From the NCBI RefSeq assembly GCF_009901565.1, contig NZ_WXEW01000010.1, forward strand, positions 62,001-126,000: a stretch of DNA of 64,000 nucleotides. Direction: 5' to 3'. How positions within the stretch are numbered: the first letter of the stretch is position 1; the number at the start of each line of letters is the position of its first letter. The position numbers were made by a program, and so were the translations under genes. Positions 16,089 through 24,684 of this stretch are shown here, in pieces. The stretch is from Herbidospora solisilvae (GTDB lineage Bacteria > Actinomycetota > Actinomycetes > Streptosporangiales > Streptosporangiaceae). The notes below the pieces were generated by a model. That model was not told the DNA's origin and ran no database searches. It saw only the letters and a list, made by a program, of their open reading frames with translations.

Positions 16089-16993
16089 CGTAGCTCCCGT
16101 CCGGTCAGCTCCAGGAAGACGTCTTCCAGGGTGCGCCGCTCGATGCTGAGGTCTTCGGTCGTCACGCCCTCGGTCGCGCACCACGCGGTCACCGTGGCCA
16201 GCAGCGACGGGTCGACCTGGCCCTCGATGATGTAGTGGCCGGCCGGGGACTCCTTGGCCGCGCTCCCGGGTGGCAGGGCGCTGAGCACCTCGTCGAGGTT
16301 GAGCCCCGGGCGGGCGCGGAACCGGAGCTGGCGCTCGGCGCCGGTCAGCTCGGCGGGCGAGCCCTCGGCGACCACGCGGCCCCGGTCGATGATCACGACG
16401 TGGTCGGACAACTTCTCGGCCTCGTCCATGTGGTGGGTGGTGAGCACCACCGACACCCCGGCCGCGCGCAGCTCGCGCACCATGTCCCAGCAGGCGTGCC
16501 GGGCCTGGGGGTCGAGGCCGGCCGTCGGTTCGTCGAGGAAGACCAGTTCGGGACGGCCGATGACGGCCGCCGCGAGCCCGAGCCGCTGCTGCTGGCCGCC
16601 GGACAGTCGCCGGTAGGGGGTGCGGGCGTGGTCGGCCAGCCCCAGCCGGTCGAGCAGGGCCGAGGGGTCGAGCGGGTGGGCGTGGAACCGCGAGACCAGC
16701 CGCAGCCACTCTCCGGCGCGGGCCGCCTGGGGCACCCCGCCCGCCTGGAGCATGATCCCGATCCGCGGCTTGAGCTCCGGGTCGTCGGGCGCGCGCCCGA
16801 GAACCCGGACCGAGCCGGAGTCGGCCGTGCGGAAGCCTTCGCAGATCTCGATCGTCGAGGTCTTCCCGGCGCCGTTGGGGCCGAGCACGGCGGTCACCTC
16901 GCCCCGGCGGCAGCGCAGGTCGAGGTGGTCGACCGCGGTCACCCGGCCGTAGCGCTTGACCAGATCGCGGACCTCGACCGCGGCGTCTTCCAT
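16085..16993 (-). CDS. ABC-2 type exporter ATPase
   Basis: A 302-residue ATPase with Walker A GPNGAGKTS near residue 40, Q-loop, signature LSGGQQQRL, Walker B VFLDEPTAGLD and H-loop LTTHHMDEAE, then a C-terminal extension typical of DrrA/CcmA-like exporters. The start is ATG 16993, giving MEDAAVEVRDLVKRYG. TACACT lies 7 bases before the ATG, so the message may be leaderless. The stop overlaps the TTG of the permease. Confidence 0.92.
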   Translation of the reverse strand: MEDAAVEVRDLVKRYGRVTAVDHLDLRCRRGEVTAVLGPNGAGKTSTIEICEGFRTADSGSVRVLGRAPDDPELKPRIGIMLQAGGVPQAARAGEWLRLVSRFHAHPLDPSALLDRLGLADHARTPYRRLSGGQQQRLGLAAAVIGRPELVFLDEPTAGLDPQARHACWDMVRELRAAGVSVVLTTHHMDEAEKLSDHVVIIDRGRVVAEGSPAELTGAERQLRFRARPGLNLDEVLSALPPGSAAKESPAGHYIIEGQVDPSLLATVTAWCATEGVTTEDLSIERRTLEDVFLELTGRELR

Positions 16994-17142
16994 GCCTTCG
17001 AGTGTAGGGAGTGAGCACCCCGCCTCCGTCCGCGACCGGGCCGGTAAAGGTCTGCTCCGGGAACGTCCACGGTCCCCGACAGGGGTGTTTGTGCATGTAA
17101 GGGTGGAATTGTCCCCATGGCTCACCACAAGGAGGGTGGCGC

Positions 17143-17919
17143 ATGTCCGAATTCAGGAGCTATGCACCCGGCGTGCCGTGTTGGGTGGACGTGTCCACTC
17201 CCGACATCGACGCGTCCACGGACTTCTACACCGAGCTCTTCGGCTGGACGGCGGTCTTCGACGAGGAGAGCGAGGACTACGGCGGCTACGGCGTGTTCCA
17301 CCTGCACGGCAAGTACGTCGCCGGGATCGGCCCCGTCTACCAGGAGGGCATGCCCGCCGCCTGGAACACCTACATCTGCACCGACGACGTCGCCAAGACC
17401 ACCGAGACGGTCCGCGAGAACGGCGGCACCATCGTCACCGAGCCCGTGCAGATCATGAACGAGGGCCGGATGGCCGGCTACCTGGACCCCGCCGGGGCCT
17501 ACATCTGCGCCTGGCAGCCGATCGACAAGATGGGGGCCCAACTCGCCAACGAGCCCGGCACGCTCAACTGGAGCGAGCTGATCACCCGCGACACCCTCTC
17601 GTCCACGGAGTTCTACGGCGACGTCTTCGGCTGGACGGCCGAGACCCGGCCCATGGGGGACATGGAGTACACCACCTTCGCCCAGAACGGGCACGTGCTG
17701 GCCGGGATGATGGCCATGCCCGAGGCCCTGCCGGCCGAGATCCCGTCGTACTGGCTGGCCTACCTGGGGGTCGACAACCTCGACGCCGCCGTCCAGGAGT
17801 CGGCGCGGCTGGGCGCGACGCAGATGGTGGGACCGACCGAGGTGCCCGGGATGGGGAACTTCGCGATCATCACCGACCCCGCCGGGGCGGCCGTGGGGCT
17901 CTGGGAGAGCACCCCCTAG
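17143..17919 (+). CDS. Two-domain VOC (glyoxalase/bleomycin resistance-like) protein
   Basis: A 258-residue protein of two tandem VOC domains (about residues 8-120 and 135-256). Each has the VDVSTPDID- or SELITRD-type start, a FYTELFGW/FYGDVFGW helix and a DPAGA end, the usual actinobacterial two-VOC arrangement. ATG 17143 is preceded by AAGGAGG at 6 bases. The family includes lyases, dioxygenases and binding proteins; the metal-site residues are not clear enough to choose. A shared terminator separates it from the convergent GH95 gene. Confidence 0.85.
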   Translation: MSEFRSYAPGVPCWVDVSTPDIDASTDFYTELFGWTAVFDEESEDYGGYGVFHLHGKYVAGIGPVYQEGMPAAWNTYICTDDVAKTTETVRENGGTIVTEPVQIMNEGRMAGYLDPAGAYICAWQPIDKMGAQLANEPGTLNWSELITRDTLSSTEFYGDVFGWTAETRPMGDMEYTTFAQNGHVLAGMMAMPEALPAEIPSYWLAYLGVDNLDAAVQESARLGATQMVGPTEVPGMGNFAIITDPAGAAVGLWESTP

Positions 17920-17924
17920 AACGA

Positions 17925-17958
17925 GAGAACCGGCCGGTAAGCACCCCGGCCGGTTCTC
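17925..17958. terminator. Bidirectional hairpin between VOC and GH95 genes
   Basis: Perfect 13-bp stem (17925-17937 with 17946-17958), 8-base loop, only a few bases after the VOC stop and 13 bases past the GH95 stop on the other strand. Confidence 0.85.
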
Positions 17959-17970
17959 CCCGTCATGCGG

Positions 17971-20900
17971 TTAGAAGGCGATGTCCTGCCAGGTCGAGAC
18001 CTGGTTGGCGGGCAGCGCGTAGGGGAGGACCGCCATCCGGTCGACGGCGCCGGTCATCCGCTCGCCGCCGCCCTGGTTGGCGGCGAACAGCAGCGGCCGG
18101 GTGTTGCAGCCGTAGATGCCGGTCGAACCGGTGTTGCCGCCGCCCGCGCGGACGCCGTCGACGTAGACGTCGATCGCGCCGTTGCGGTTGAGGGTGATCA
18201 CCAGGTCGATGTAGCGGCCGGTGGGCAGCGTCGCGTTGGTCGTGACGCCCTGGCCGGCGCCGATGAGGCGCAGGCGGTTGTCCGGCGTGACGTCCATCAG
18301 GACGCCGTCGGTGCCGGGGTTGCCCGAGGGCTGCGAGTCGAACAGGCGGCGGTAGCCGGAGCCGCCGATCTTCACCTCGGCGGCGAAGGTGGCCTCACGC
18401 AGGTAGCCGAGGGTCGTCGGCTGCTCGGTGCGGACGTAGTTCTGGCCGTCGAGGATCAGGCCGCCGTCGGCGTCGTAGGCCGCCGCGCCGTTGACCACGA
18501 CGCCGTTGCGGCCGGAGCCCGACTGGTCGGCGATGGTCGTGCCCGAGGTCGGGTCCCAGGCGACGATGGCACGGTCGGCCGGGGGAACCGCACACGGGTT
18601 CAGGGCGGCGCCGGTGGCGGCGCTGATCGACCAGCCGGAGCCGGCCAGGGTCGCCTGGATGCGCGCCGACGTCGCCCCGGTCGAGGGACCGGCCGTGACG
18701 TTGACGGTGATCTCGCGGCTCTCGCCCGCCGGAACCGGGGCGACGGCGGTCGAGACCGGGTCGGCGGTCCAGCCGGTGGGGAGCTGGAGGGTCAGGGTGC
18801 CCGCCGGGGACGCGTTCTGGATCGCGGTGACGGTGGCCTTGACCGGGACGGTCTGACCCGCGCCGATCTCGCCCGGAGCCGAGACCGAGAGCTGGATCTC
18901 GTTGTAGAGGGTGTACGAACGGCCTTCCTCGGCGCCGAACGTGAGGGTGTCGCCGTTGCGGATCGCGTCGACCGGCTTGCCCTGGTCGTCGACGAACGAG
19001 TAACGGGCGTTGATCGCGCCGGCGCGGACCTTCAGCTCACCGGTGTCGCCGGCGGTGATGACGGCCTTGGTGAGGCTGCTGTTGGCCCACTCGACGTCGA
19101 CGGTCGCGTTGCCGCGGGCGCGCAGGCCGGAGATCGACCCGTTCTTCCACACGGCCGGCAGGGCCGGGAGGACGTGGATGGTGTCCTGGTGCGACTGCAG
19201 CAGCATCTCGGTGACACCCGAGGTGGCGCCGAAGTTGCCGTCGATCTGGAACGGCGGATGGGTGTCGAACAGGTTGTCGAGGGTGCTCGACTTGAGCTGC
19301 TCGCTGAGCATCTTGTGCGAGTGGTCGCCGTCGAGCAGGCGCGCCCAGAAGTTGATCTTCCAGGCCTTCGACCAGCCGGTGCCGCCGTCGCCGCGCGCGG
19401 TCAGCGAGACCTTGGCCGCCTCACCCGCGGGGGTGCCGGCCTTGATCGCGTTGCCCGGGTGCACCGCGAACAGGTGCGAGACGTGGCGGTGGTCGTTGTT
19501 GGGGTTGTCCAGGTCTTCCTTCCACTCCTGGAGCTGGCCCCAGGAGCCGATGCGGATGCCCGGGTCGAGCTTGGCCAGGGTGTTGGTCAGCTCGGCCTGC
19601 AGCGCCGTGTCGACCTTGAGGGTCTTGGCGGCGTTCAGGGTGTTGGTGAGCAGCTCGGTGACGATCTGCTGCGACATCGAGGCGCCGGCCGTGAACTGGC
19701 CGTTCTCCGGCGAGTACGACGGGGAGACCACGAGCTTGCCGTCACGCGGGTCGGTGTGCAGGAAGTCGAGCCAGAACTCGGCCGCGCCCTTCATCACCGG
19801 GTAGGCGGTGCGCTTGAGGTACTTCTCGTCGTTGCTGAACCGGTAGTGGTCGTACATCTGCTGCGTGGTCCACGCGGCGGCCTCGGGGAACCAGAACGAC
19901 TCGGGGTAGTTGTGCAGGCCCGTGAAGCCCCAGGGGTTGGTCTCGTTGTTCACGACCCAGCCGCGCGCCTTGTACATGTCGGTCGCGGTCTTGGTGCCGG
20001 GGGCGACCATCGAGGCGATGTACTCGTCGTAGGGGACCGTGGTCTCGGCGAGGTTGGTCTGCTCGGCGAGCCAGTAGTTCATCTGCAGGTTGATGTTGAC
20101 GTGGTAGTCGGCGTCCCACGGCGGGTTCGTGACGTTGTTCCACACGCCCTGCAGGTTGGCCGGCAGGGACCCCTCGCGCGAGGAGGAGATCAGCAGGTAG
20201 CGGCCGTACTGGTAGAACAGGGCCTCCAGGTAGCGGTCCTGCGCCGACGAGCCGCCCGTGTAGGACGAGCGCAGCACGTTGGTGGGCACGCCCGGCGCCT
20301 GCTGGCCCAGGTTCAGCTTCACCCGGTCGAACAGCTCGTGGTAGTCGTTCAGGTGGGCCTGCTTGAGGGCCGCGTACGACATCGACGACGCCCAGTTGGC
20401 CCAGTGGCGCACCTTGTCGTGCGGGTCCTCGGTCCGGTAGGTCGGGTACTCCATCGAGTAGTCCGTGCCGGCTGAGATCACGAACCACGCGGCGTTGGCG
20501 TTGGCGACCGTGATGCGGTCGGTCCCGTCGGTCCGGGAGCCGCCCTCGGTGACGACGTTGACCTGCGACTCGAAGTTGAGCCCGTTGTTGGCCAGCTTGC
20601 CGCGGATGGTCATGCGGCCCTTGGAGACGCTGACCGTCTTGTCGTTGCGCGGCGAGGTGTGGCGGACGGTGAAGTTCACCTTGCCGGCCGCGTCGGCCGA
20701 GATGCGGCCCACGATGACGTTGTTCGGGTAGGACGCGAAGTACTCGCGCTTGTAGGTGACCCCGCCGTCCTTGTAGGTCACGGCGGCGACCGCGTCGTTC
20801 AGGTTCAGCGACCGCTTGTAGTCGGCCGGGTTCGCCGGCGCGCCCGGGAAGTCCAGGAACATGTCGCCGAAGGTCTGGTAGGACCCGAAGTTCGTCTTGC

Positions 20901-21306
20901 CCTGGCCGAGGCGCTGCGCCACCTGGGCCGGGGTCATCTGCTTGTTCTGGTCGATGAGCGCCTGGACCTCGGCGATCGCGGTGGGCCGCGGCGTCGTCCA
21001 GTTGCCGAAGTTGTAACCGTTGGAGCCGGGGCCGCCGGTCCAGAGGGTCTTCTCGTTGAACTGGATCTGCTCGGTGGCGACGCCACCGTAGATCATCGCG
21101 CCGAGGGCGCCGTTGCCGATCGGAAGGGCCTGCGACTCCCAGTTGGTCGCCGGCTTGTCGTACCAGAGGGTCAGATCGTCCTGCGCGGCTGCGGCCTCCT
21201 GGACCTGAGCCGTGGCGGTGCTGCCCTGCAGCACCGGCACGCCCAGAGCCATGGCCAGCCCCAGCGCCGTGGCGGCGCCGAGCAGCCGCCGTGGGGGGTG
21301 ACTCAC
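17971..21306 (-). CDS. Secreted GH95-family alpha-L-fucosidase-like enzyme with NEW3 and LamG-type modules
   Basis: A 1111-residue secreted protein. Signal peptide about residues 1-35, then a GH95 region (LWYDKPATNWESQALPIGNG, GLHNYPESFWFPEAAAW, NLQGVWNN, HRHVSHLFAVHPGN, DGNFGATSGVTEMLLQSH) to about residue 790, a NEW3-like beta domain (about 800-905) and a LamG/concanavalin-like C-terminal domain (about 910-1111). GH95 enzymes are inverting alpha-1,2-L-fucosidases, with some acting on L-galactose; the precise sugar cannot be read here. GTG 21306 has AAGGA 7 bases upstream. It stands alone, with a likely promoter and a DasR-like site upstream. Confidence 0.92.
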   Translation of the reverse strand: MSHPPRRLLGAATALGLAMALGVPVLQGSTATAQVQEAAAAQDDLTLWYDKPATNWESQALPIGNGALGAMIYGGVATEQIQFNEKTLWTGGPGSNGYNFGNWTTPRPTAIAEVQALIDQNKQMTPAQVAQRLGQGKTNFGSYQTFGDMFLDFPGAPANPADYKRSLNLNDAVAAVTYKDGGVTYKREYFASYPNNVIVGRISADAAGKVNFTVRHTSPRNDKTVSVSKGRMTIRGKLANNGLNFESQVNVVTEGGSRTDGTDRITVANANAAWFVISAGTDYSMEYPTYRTEDPHDKVRHWANWASSMSYAALKQAHLNDYHELFDRVKLNLGQQAPGVPTNVLRSSYTGGSSAQDRYLEALFYQYGRYLLISSSREGSLPANLQGVWNNVTNPPWDADYHVNINLQMNYWLAEQTNLAETTVPYDEYIASMVAPGTKTATDMYKARGWVVNNETNPWGFTGLHNYPESFWFPEAAAWTTQQMYDHYRFSNDEKYLKRTAYPVMKGAAEFWLDFLHTDPRDGKLVVSPSYSPENGQFTAGASMSQQIVTELLTNTLNAAKTLKVDTALQAELTNTLAKLDPGIRIGSWGQLQEWKEDLDNPNNDHRHVSHLFAVHPGNAIKAGTPAGEAAKVSLTARGDGGTGWSKAWKINFWARLLDGDHSHKMLSEQLKSSTLDNLFDTHPPFQIDGNFGATSGVTEMLLQSHQDTIHVLPALPAVWKNGSISGLRARGNATVDVEWANSSLTKAVITAGDTGELKVRAGAINARYSFVDDQGKPVDAIRNGDTLTFGAEEGRSYTLYNEIQLSVSAPGEIGAGQTVPVKATVTAIQNASPAGTLTLQLPTGWTADPVSTAVAPVPAGESREITVNVTAGPSTGATSARIQATLAGSGWSISAATGAALNPCAVPPADRAIVAWDPTSGTTIADQSGSGRNGVVVNGAAAYDADGGLILDGQNYVRTEQPTTLGYLREATFAAEVKIGGSGYRRLFDSQPSGNPGTDGVLMDVTPDNRLRLIGAGQGVTTNATLPTGRYIDLVITLNRNGAIDVYVDGVRAGGGNTGSTGIYGCNTRPLLFAANQGGGERMTGAVDRMAVLPYALPANQVSTWQDIAF

Positions 21307-21345
21307 GGGTGTTCCTTATGGGTCAGGGTTGGTGATCTCACAATG

Positions 21346-21373
21346 AAATAGCACCGAAACTTAAGCGAAACAA
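21346..21373 (-). promoter_or_regulatory. Candidate promoter of the GH95 gene
   Basis: On the reverse strand TTGTTT (21368-21373) and CTATTT (21346-21351) are spaced by 16 bases, giving a leader of about 35 bases that contains the AAGGA site. Confidence 0.45.
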
Positions 21374-21427
21374 GCTTTGAGATCCGATGAATTTCGCCGC
21401 AACTAAGTTGTGACCCACACCTCATTG

Positions 21428-21443
21428 AGTGGTCTAGTCCGAT
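21428..21443. promoter_or_regulatory. DasR-like operator (dre)
   Basis: AGTGGTCTAGTCCGAT matches the dre consensus A(C/G)TGGTCTAGACCA(C/G)T at 13 of 16 positions, with a perfect left half and centre GGTCTAG. It lies 122 bases upstream of the GH95 start, whose promoter is between them. Confidence 0.45.
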
Positions 21444-21629
21444 GGGTGTGCTGTTTTGATCTTCAGAAGTCGACTTGTGGGGCGTCGGTCCGGCGAGAGA
21501 TCGGATCAATTTTCATCTGAGCCGGGATGAGACATCGGATCTCTACGCCCTCCAGGGGCGGTCCGGTACAGACCAGCTTCAACGGGCGGGGCATCGGCGC
21601 ACCCCCGGCGACCGCGAGCCGGTCGCCGC

Positions 21630-22673
21630 TCAGGCGAGGGTCGCGGCGTCGATGACGAAGCGGTAGCGCACATCGGCGGCCAGGACGCGCCGGTAGGCGT
21701 CGTTGATCTGGCCGGCGGAGATGATCTCGATCTCGGCCGCGATGCCGTGCTCGGCGCAGAAGCCGAGCATCTCCTGGGTGAGGGCGATGCCGCCGATCAT
21801 CGACCCGGTCACGACCCGGCGGGGCTGGGCCAGCATGAACCCGCTGGCGATGGTCAGCGGTCCGGGCGCCGCGCCGACGTTCACCAGGGCGCCGTCGAGG
21901 GCCAGCAGGCTGACGTAGGGGCTGATGTCCACGTCCCCGCTGATCGTGTTGATGATCACGTCGAAGCGGTCGGCGAGATCGGTGAGGATGCCGGGGTCGC
22001 CGGTGGCGTGATAGTGCTCGGCGCCCAGCCGCAGCGCGTCCTCCTGCTTCTTCAGCGACCGCGACAGCACGGTGACCTCCGCGCCCATGGCGTGGGCGAT
22101 CTTGACGGCCACGTGGCCGAGGCCGCCCAGCCCGACGACCGCGACCTTCTTGCCCGGACCGGCGCCCCAGCGGCGCAGCGGCGCGTAGGTGGTGACGCCG
22201 GCGCACAGCAGCGGCGCCGCCGCGGCGGGGTCCAGGCCCTCGGGGATCGACAGCGTGTAGCCGGCGTCCACGACGATGTGAGTGGAGTAGCCACCCTGGG
22301 TGGTGGTGCCGTCCCGGTCGGCGCCGGCGTAGGTGGGCACCATGCCGAGGCTGCAATGCTGCTCGTCGCCGCCGCGGCAGTTGGCGCACCGGCCGCAGGA
22401 GTGCACGACGCAGCCCACCCCGACCCGGTCCCCGGCCCGGTGACGGGTCACCTCGGCGCCGGCCTGTTCGACGATTCCGACGATCTCGTGCCCGGGTACC
22501 AGCGGGAAGGGCTGGGGTCCCCAGTCGCCGTTGACAGTGTGGATGTCGGAATGGCAGATGCCGGCGAACTCGATCCTGACGAGGACGTCGCGGGGGCCGA
22601 CGTCGCGCCGTTCGATGGTCATGGGGGCCAGAGGCTCGCCGGCGGCCGGGGCGGCATAGGCGTTCACGCGCAT
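21630..22673 (-). CDS. Zinc-dependent alcohol dehydrogenase (CAD/YahK-type)
   Basis: A 347-residue medium-chain dehydrogenase. Catalytic zinc ligands: GICHSDIHTVNGDWG (Cys/His), PGHEIVG (His-Glu); structural zinc: the four-Cys loop CGRCANCRGGDEQHC. The cofactor fold is GLGGLGHVAVKIAHAMGAEV, and the class favours NADPH and aldehyde reduction. ATG 22673 is chosen over ATG 22682 because AAGGA is 9 bases before it and directly touches the upstream one. It is divergent from a MmyB-type regulator, the usual arrangement for a controlled oxidoreductase. Confidence 0.9.
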   Translation of the reverse strand: MRVNAYAAPAAGEPLAPMTIERRDVGPRDVLVRIEFAGICHSDIHTVNGDWGPQPFPLVPGHEIVGIVEQAGAEVTRHRAGDRVGVGCVVHSCGRCANCRGGDEQHCSLGMVPTYAGADRDGTTTQGGYSTHIVVDAGYTLSIPEGLDPAAAAPLLCAGVTTYAPLRRWGAGPGKKVAVVGLGGLGHVAVKIAHAMGAEVTVLSRSLKKQEDALRLGAEHYHATGDPGILTDLADRFDVIINTISGDVDISPYVSLLALDGALVNVGAAPGPLTIASGFMLAQPRRVVTGSMIGGIALTQEMLGFCAEHGIAAEIEIISAGQINDAYRRVLAADVRYRFVIDAATLA

Positions 22674-22812
22674 GAAGATCATTCCTTGAGTCGAGGTGGG
22701 CGAGGTGTCCGCCGCTCATCCAAAGCCCAGGCCGAGACCGGGGGAAGGCACTGGTCAGAGGTGTACTGACGGGGCACCCCAGCCATCGGGAAGGCCACCT
22801 AGCCTGGACGGC

Positions 22813-23739
22813 GTGGACCAGCGCAGCCAGATCCGAGACTTCCTGACCTCCCGCCGAGCCAGGATCACGCCGGCTGAGGCGGGGCTGCCCTCTTACGGCA
22901 CCCGTCGCGTCCCCGGCCTGCGCCGCGCCGAGGTCGCCCAGCTCGCCGGGATGAGCGTGGAGTACTACTCCCGGCTGGAGCGCGGCGACCTGTCCGGGGT
23001 GTCGGGCCAGGTCCTCGACTCCCTGGCCCGCGCTCTGCGCCTGGACGAGGAGGAGCGTGTCCATCTGGAGGACCTGGCACGCGCCGCCGGTCCCGCTCCC
23101 CGCCGACACCGCCCCGGGACGACGGTCGTGCGGCCCGGGGTGCGGCGGCTGCTGGACTCCATGACCGACGCCCCAGCCGTGATCATGAACGGCCGCTGCG
23201 ACGTTCTCGCCTTCAACGCCCTGGGCCGCGTCCTGTACGCCCCCGTGATCGAAGCCGCCCGGGGGGACACCCCCAACCTGGCCCGGTTCGTCTTCCTCGA
23301 CCCACGCTCGCACGCCTTCTGGGGCGACTGGGAACGCGCCGCCGACGAGACCGTCGCCCTTCTCCAGGCCGAGGCCGGTCGCGACCCCTTCGACAAGCAG
23401 CTCACCGACCTCGTCGGCGAGTTGTCCACCCGCAGCGTGGACTTCCGCGGACGGTGGGCCCGCCACGACGTCCGCCAGTACCACAAGGGCGCCAAACCGC
23501 TCCGCCATCCCGTCGTCGGCACCCTGCACCTCTACTACGAGGCCCTCGCGCTGGCCGCGGACAATCTCACCCTCGTCGGCTACAGCGCCGAGCCCGGCAG
23601 TGATTCGCAGGACAAACTTCGCCTCCTGGCCTCCTGGGCCGCCGATTCCGGCACCCCCGCTCCGCCCCGGCCGGTTTCCGGCGTCGCGCGCCGCCGCCGA
23701 GTCGTATTCAGCGGAATTCAGGCGGGCGAGACGATGTGA
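22813..23739 (+). CDS. XRE-family regulator with MmyB-like ligand domain
   Basis: A 308-residue regulator with an N-terminal HTH (about residues 8-85: RRVPGLRRAEVAQLAGMSVEYYSRLERGDL) and a C-terminal MmyB-like PAS-fold ligand domain (about 110-280: VIMNGRCDVLAFNALGRVLY, LHLYYEALALAADNLTLVGY). These regulators typically sit divergent to, and control, a neighbouring oxidoreductase; here the zinc alcohol dehydrogenase. GTG 22813 lies 7 bases after TAGCCT, suggesting a leaderless message; the frame is open upstream to 22696 without support. Fatty-acid-like ligands are proposed for the fold in general. Confidence 0.88.
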   Translation: MDQRSQIRDFLTSRRARITPAEAGLPSYGTRRVPGLRRAEVAQLAGMSVEYYSRLERGDLSGVSGQVLDSLARALRLDEEERVHLEDLARAAGPAPRRHRPGTTVVRPGVRRLLDSMTDAPAVIMNGRCDVLAFNALGRVLYAPVIEAARGDTPNLARFVFLDPRSHAFWGDWERAADETVALLQAEAGRDPFDKQLTDLVGELSTRSVDFRGRWARHDVRQYHKGAKPLRHPVVGTLHLYYEALALAADNLTLVGYSAEPGSDSQDKLRLLASWAADSGTPAPPRPVSGVARRRRVVFSGIQAGETM

Positions 23740-23860
23740 ACGGTGGATCTTCGTTCGACCCCGGCCCGGCCGCTGGGCATCGCCCGAGGTCAAGGGGCGG
23801 TCCGGGCGCCGAAGACTATATGCTCGACCCCGCCCTCGGCGGCGGGCCTCCGCCAATAAC

Positions 23861-23879
23861 TTAGGTAAGCCTTACCTGG
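23861..23879. promoter_or_regulatory. Iron box (DtxR/IdeR-type) upstream of sufR
   Basis: TTAGGTAAGCCTTACCTGG fits the IdeR/DtxR consensus TWAGGTWAGSCTWACCTWA at 17 of 19 positions, with a perfect 15-bp palindrome core (AGGTAAG-C-CTTACCT). It is about 80 bases upstream of the sufR start, far enough for either activation or a second upstream promoter. Confidence 0.8.
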
Positions 23880-23941
23880 GTGACAAATTGCATTCCCCAC
23901 GAATGCGGGGTTCCGTTTGTGGTGCGGGAAGGAATTACGCC

Positions 23942-23956
23942 ACACTGATGTTGTGA
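23942..23956. promoter_or_regulatory. SufR-type operator overlapping the sufR start
   Basis: ACACT-GATGT-TGTGA is an exact copy of the ACACT-N5-TGTGA inverted repeat reported for mycobacterial SufR. It covers the presumed -10 (CACACT, with TTGTGG 18 bases upstream) and the GTG start codon at 23953. Confidence 0.8.
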
Positions 23957-24684
23957 AAAACGTGACCGGGATCAGCGCAGGGGAGACCACGCGGTCTTCC
24001 GGCGTGCCCTCGGAACGGGGAACCCGGGCGCGGGTCGCGCGCCTGATCCTCGAACACGGCCCGGTCACCGCCGCCGACCTCGGCGAACGGCTGGGGCTCA
24101 CCCCGGCCGCCGTGCGGCGGCATCTCGACAACCTTCTCTCCGAGGGGATGATCGAGCCCCGTCAGGCACACCCGAAGGGGCAGCGGGGGCGTGGCCGTCC
24201 GGCCAAGCTCTTCGGCATCACCGATGCCGGGCGCAGCGCCTTCGAGCACGCCTACGACGACCTCGCCGGCAGCGCGCTGCGGTTCCTGGAGGAGCATCTG
24301 GGGCCCGCCGCCGTCACCGAGTTCGCCCGGCAGCAGGTCGCCGGTCTCGTCGCGAGGCTGGGCCCGGCGATGCGGCAGATCCCGGCCGAGCAGCGGGTGC
24401 GCATGCTCGCCGAGGCGCTGTCGGCCGACGGATACGCCGCCTCGTCCACCAAGACGGCGACCGGCGGGGAGCAGCTCTGCCAGCACCACTGCCCGGTCGC
24501 CCACGTCGCGGCCGCGTTCCCGCAGTTGTGCGAGGCCGAGACCGAAGCGTTCGGGCGTCTCCTGGGCACGCCCGTCCAGCGGCTGGCCACCATCGCCCAC
24601 GGAGACGGAATCTGCACCACCCACGTCAGCCCCCACGCGCTGGCGCGAGCCACTCGTATAGAGAGCAAGGAGCCCGGAAGGTGA
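23953..24684 (+). CDS. sufR: SufR, iron-sulfur-sensing repressor of the suf operon
   Basis: A 243-residue winged-helix regulator: HTH about residues 36-68 ([20 protein letters not shown]) and a C-terminal Cys cluster C176, C180, C193 and C221 (LCQHHC, QLCEAE, GICTTH) suited to hold a [4Fe-4S] cluster. By analogy with SufR/Rv1460 it represses suf while loaded with the cluster and derepresses when the cluster is lost. GTG 23953 is preferred (the frame is open from 23917) because the promoter and operator sit over it, making the message near-leaderless. Its TGA overlaps the sufB GTG. Confidence 0.93.
   Translation: MKNVTGISAGETTRSSGVPSERGTRARVARLILEHGPVTAADLGERLGLTPAAVRRHLDNLLSEGMIEPRQAHPKGQRGRGRPAKLFGITDAGRSAFEHAYDDLAGSALRFLEEHLGPAAVTEFARQQVAGLVARLGPAMRQIPAEQRVRMLAEALSADGYAASSTKTATGGEQLCQHHCPVAHVAAAFPQLCEAETEAFGRLLGTPVQRLATIAHGDGICTTHVSPHALARATRIESKEPGR

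Larger units (their letters stand above)
21307..21629. other. Intergenic regulatory region upstream of the GH95 gene
   Basis: About 320 bases, A+T-rich near the GH95 start. It contains the promoter candidate, a small palindrome CAACTAAGTTG (21400-21410) and a DasR-like site (21428-21443). From about 21450 to 21629 I see no convincing gene; the reverse frame that continues there is a shadow of the dehydrogenase region. Confidence 0.5.

Noticed and set aside
17965-20475. An 836-codon frame antisense to the GH95 gene
   Set aside because: Composition is Val/Gly/Arg-rich shadow translation with no domain; the opposite strand encodes a clear GH95 enzyme with signal peptide.
21463-23856. A 797-codon reverse frame over the dehydrogenase and regulator genes
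   Set aside because: Shadow of two well-supported genes; no recognisable motif or start.
24528-24680. Extended N-terminus of SufB
   Set aside because: This part is the 3-prime end of sufR in another frame; the GTG at 24681 gives normal SufB length.
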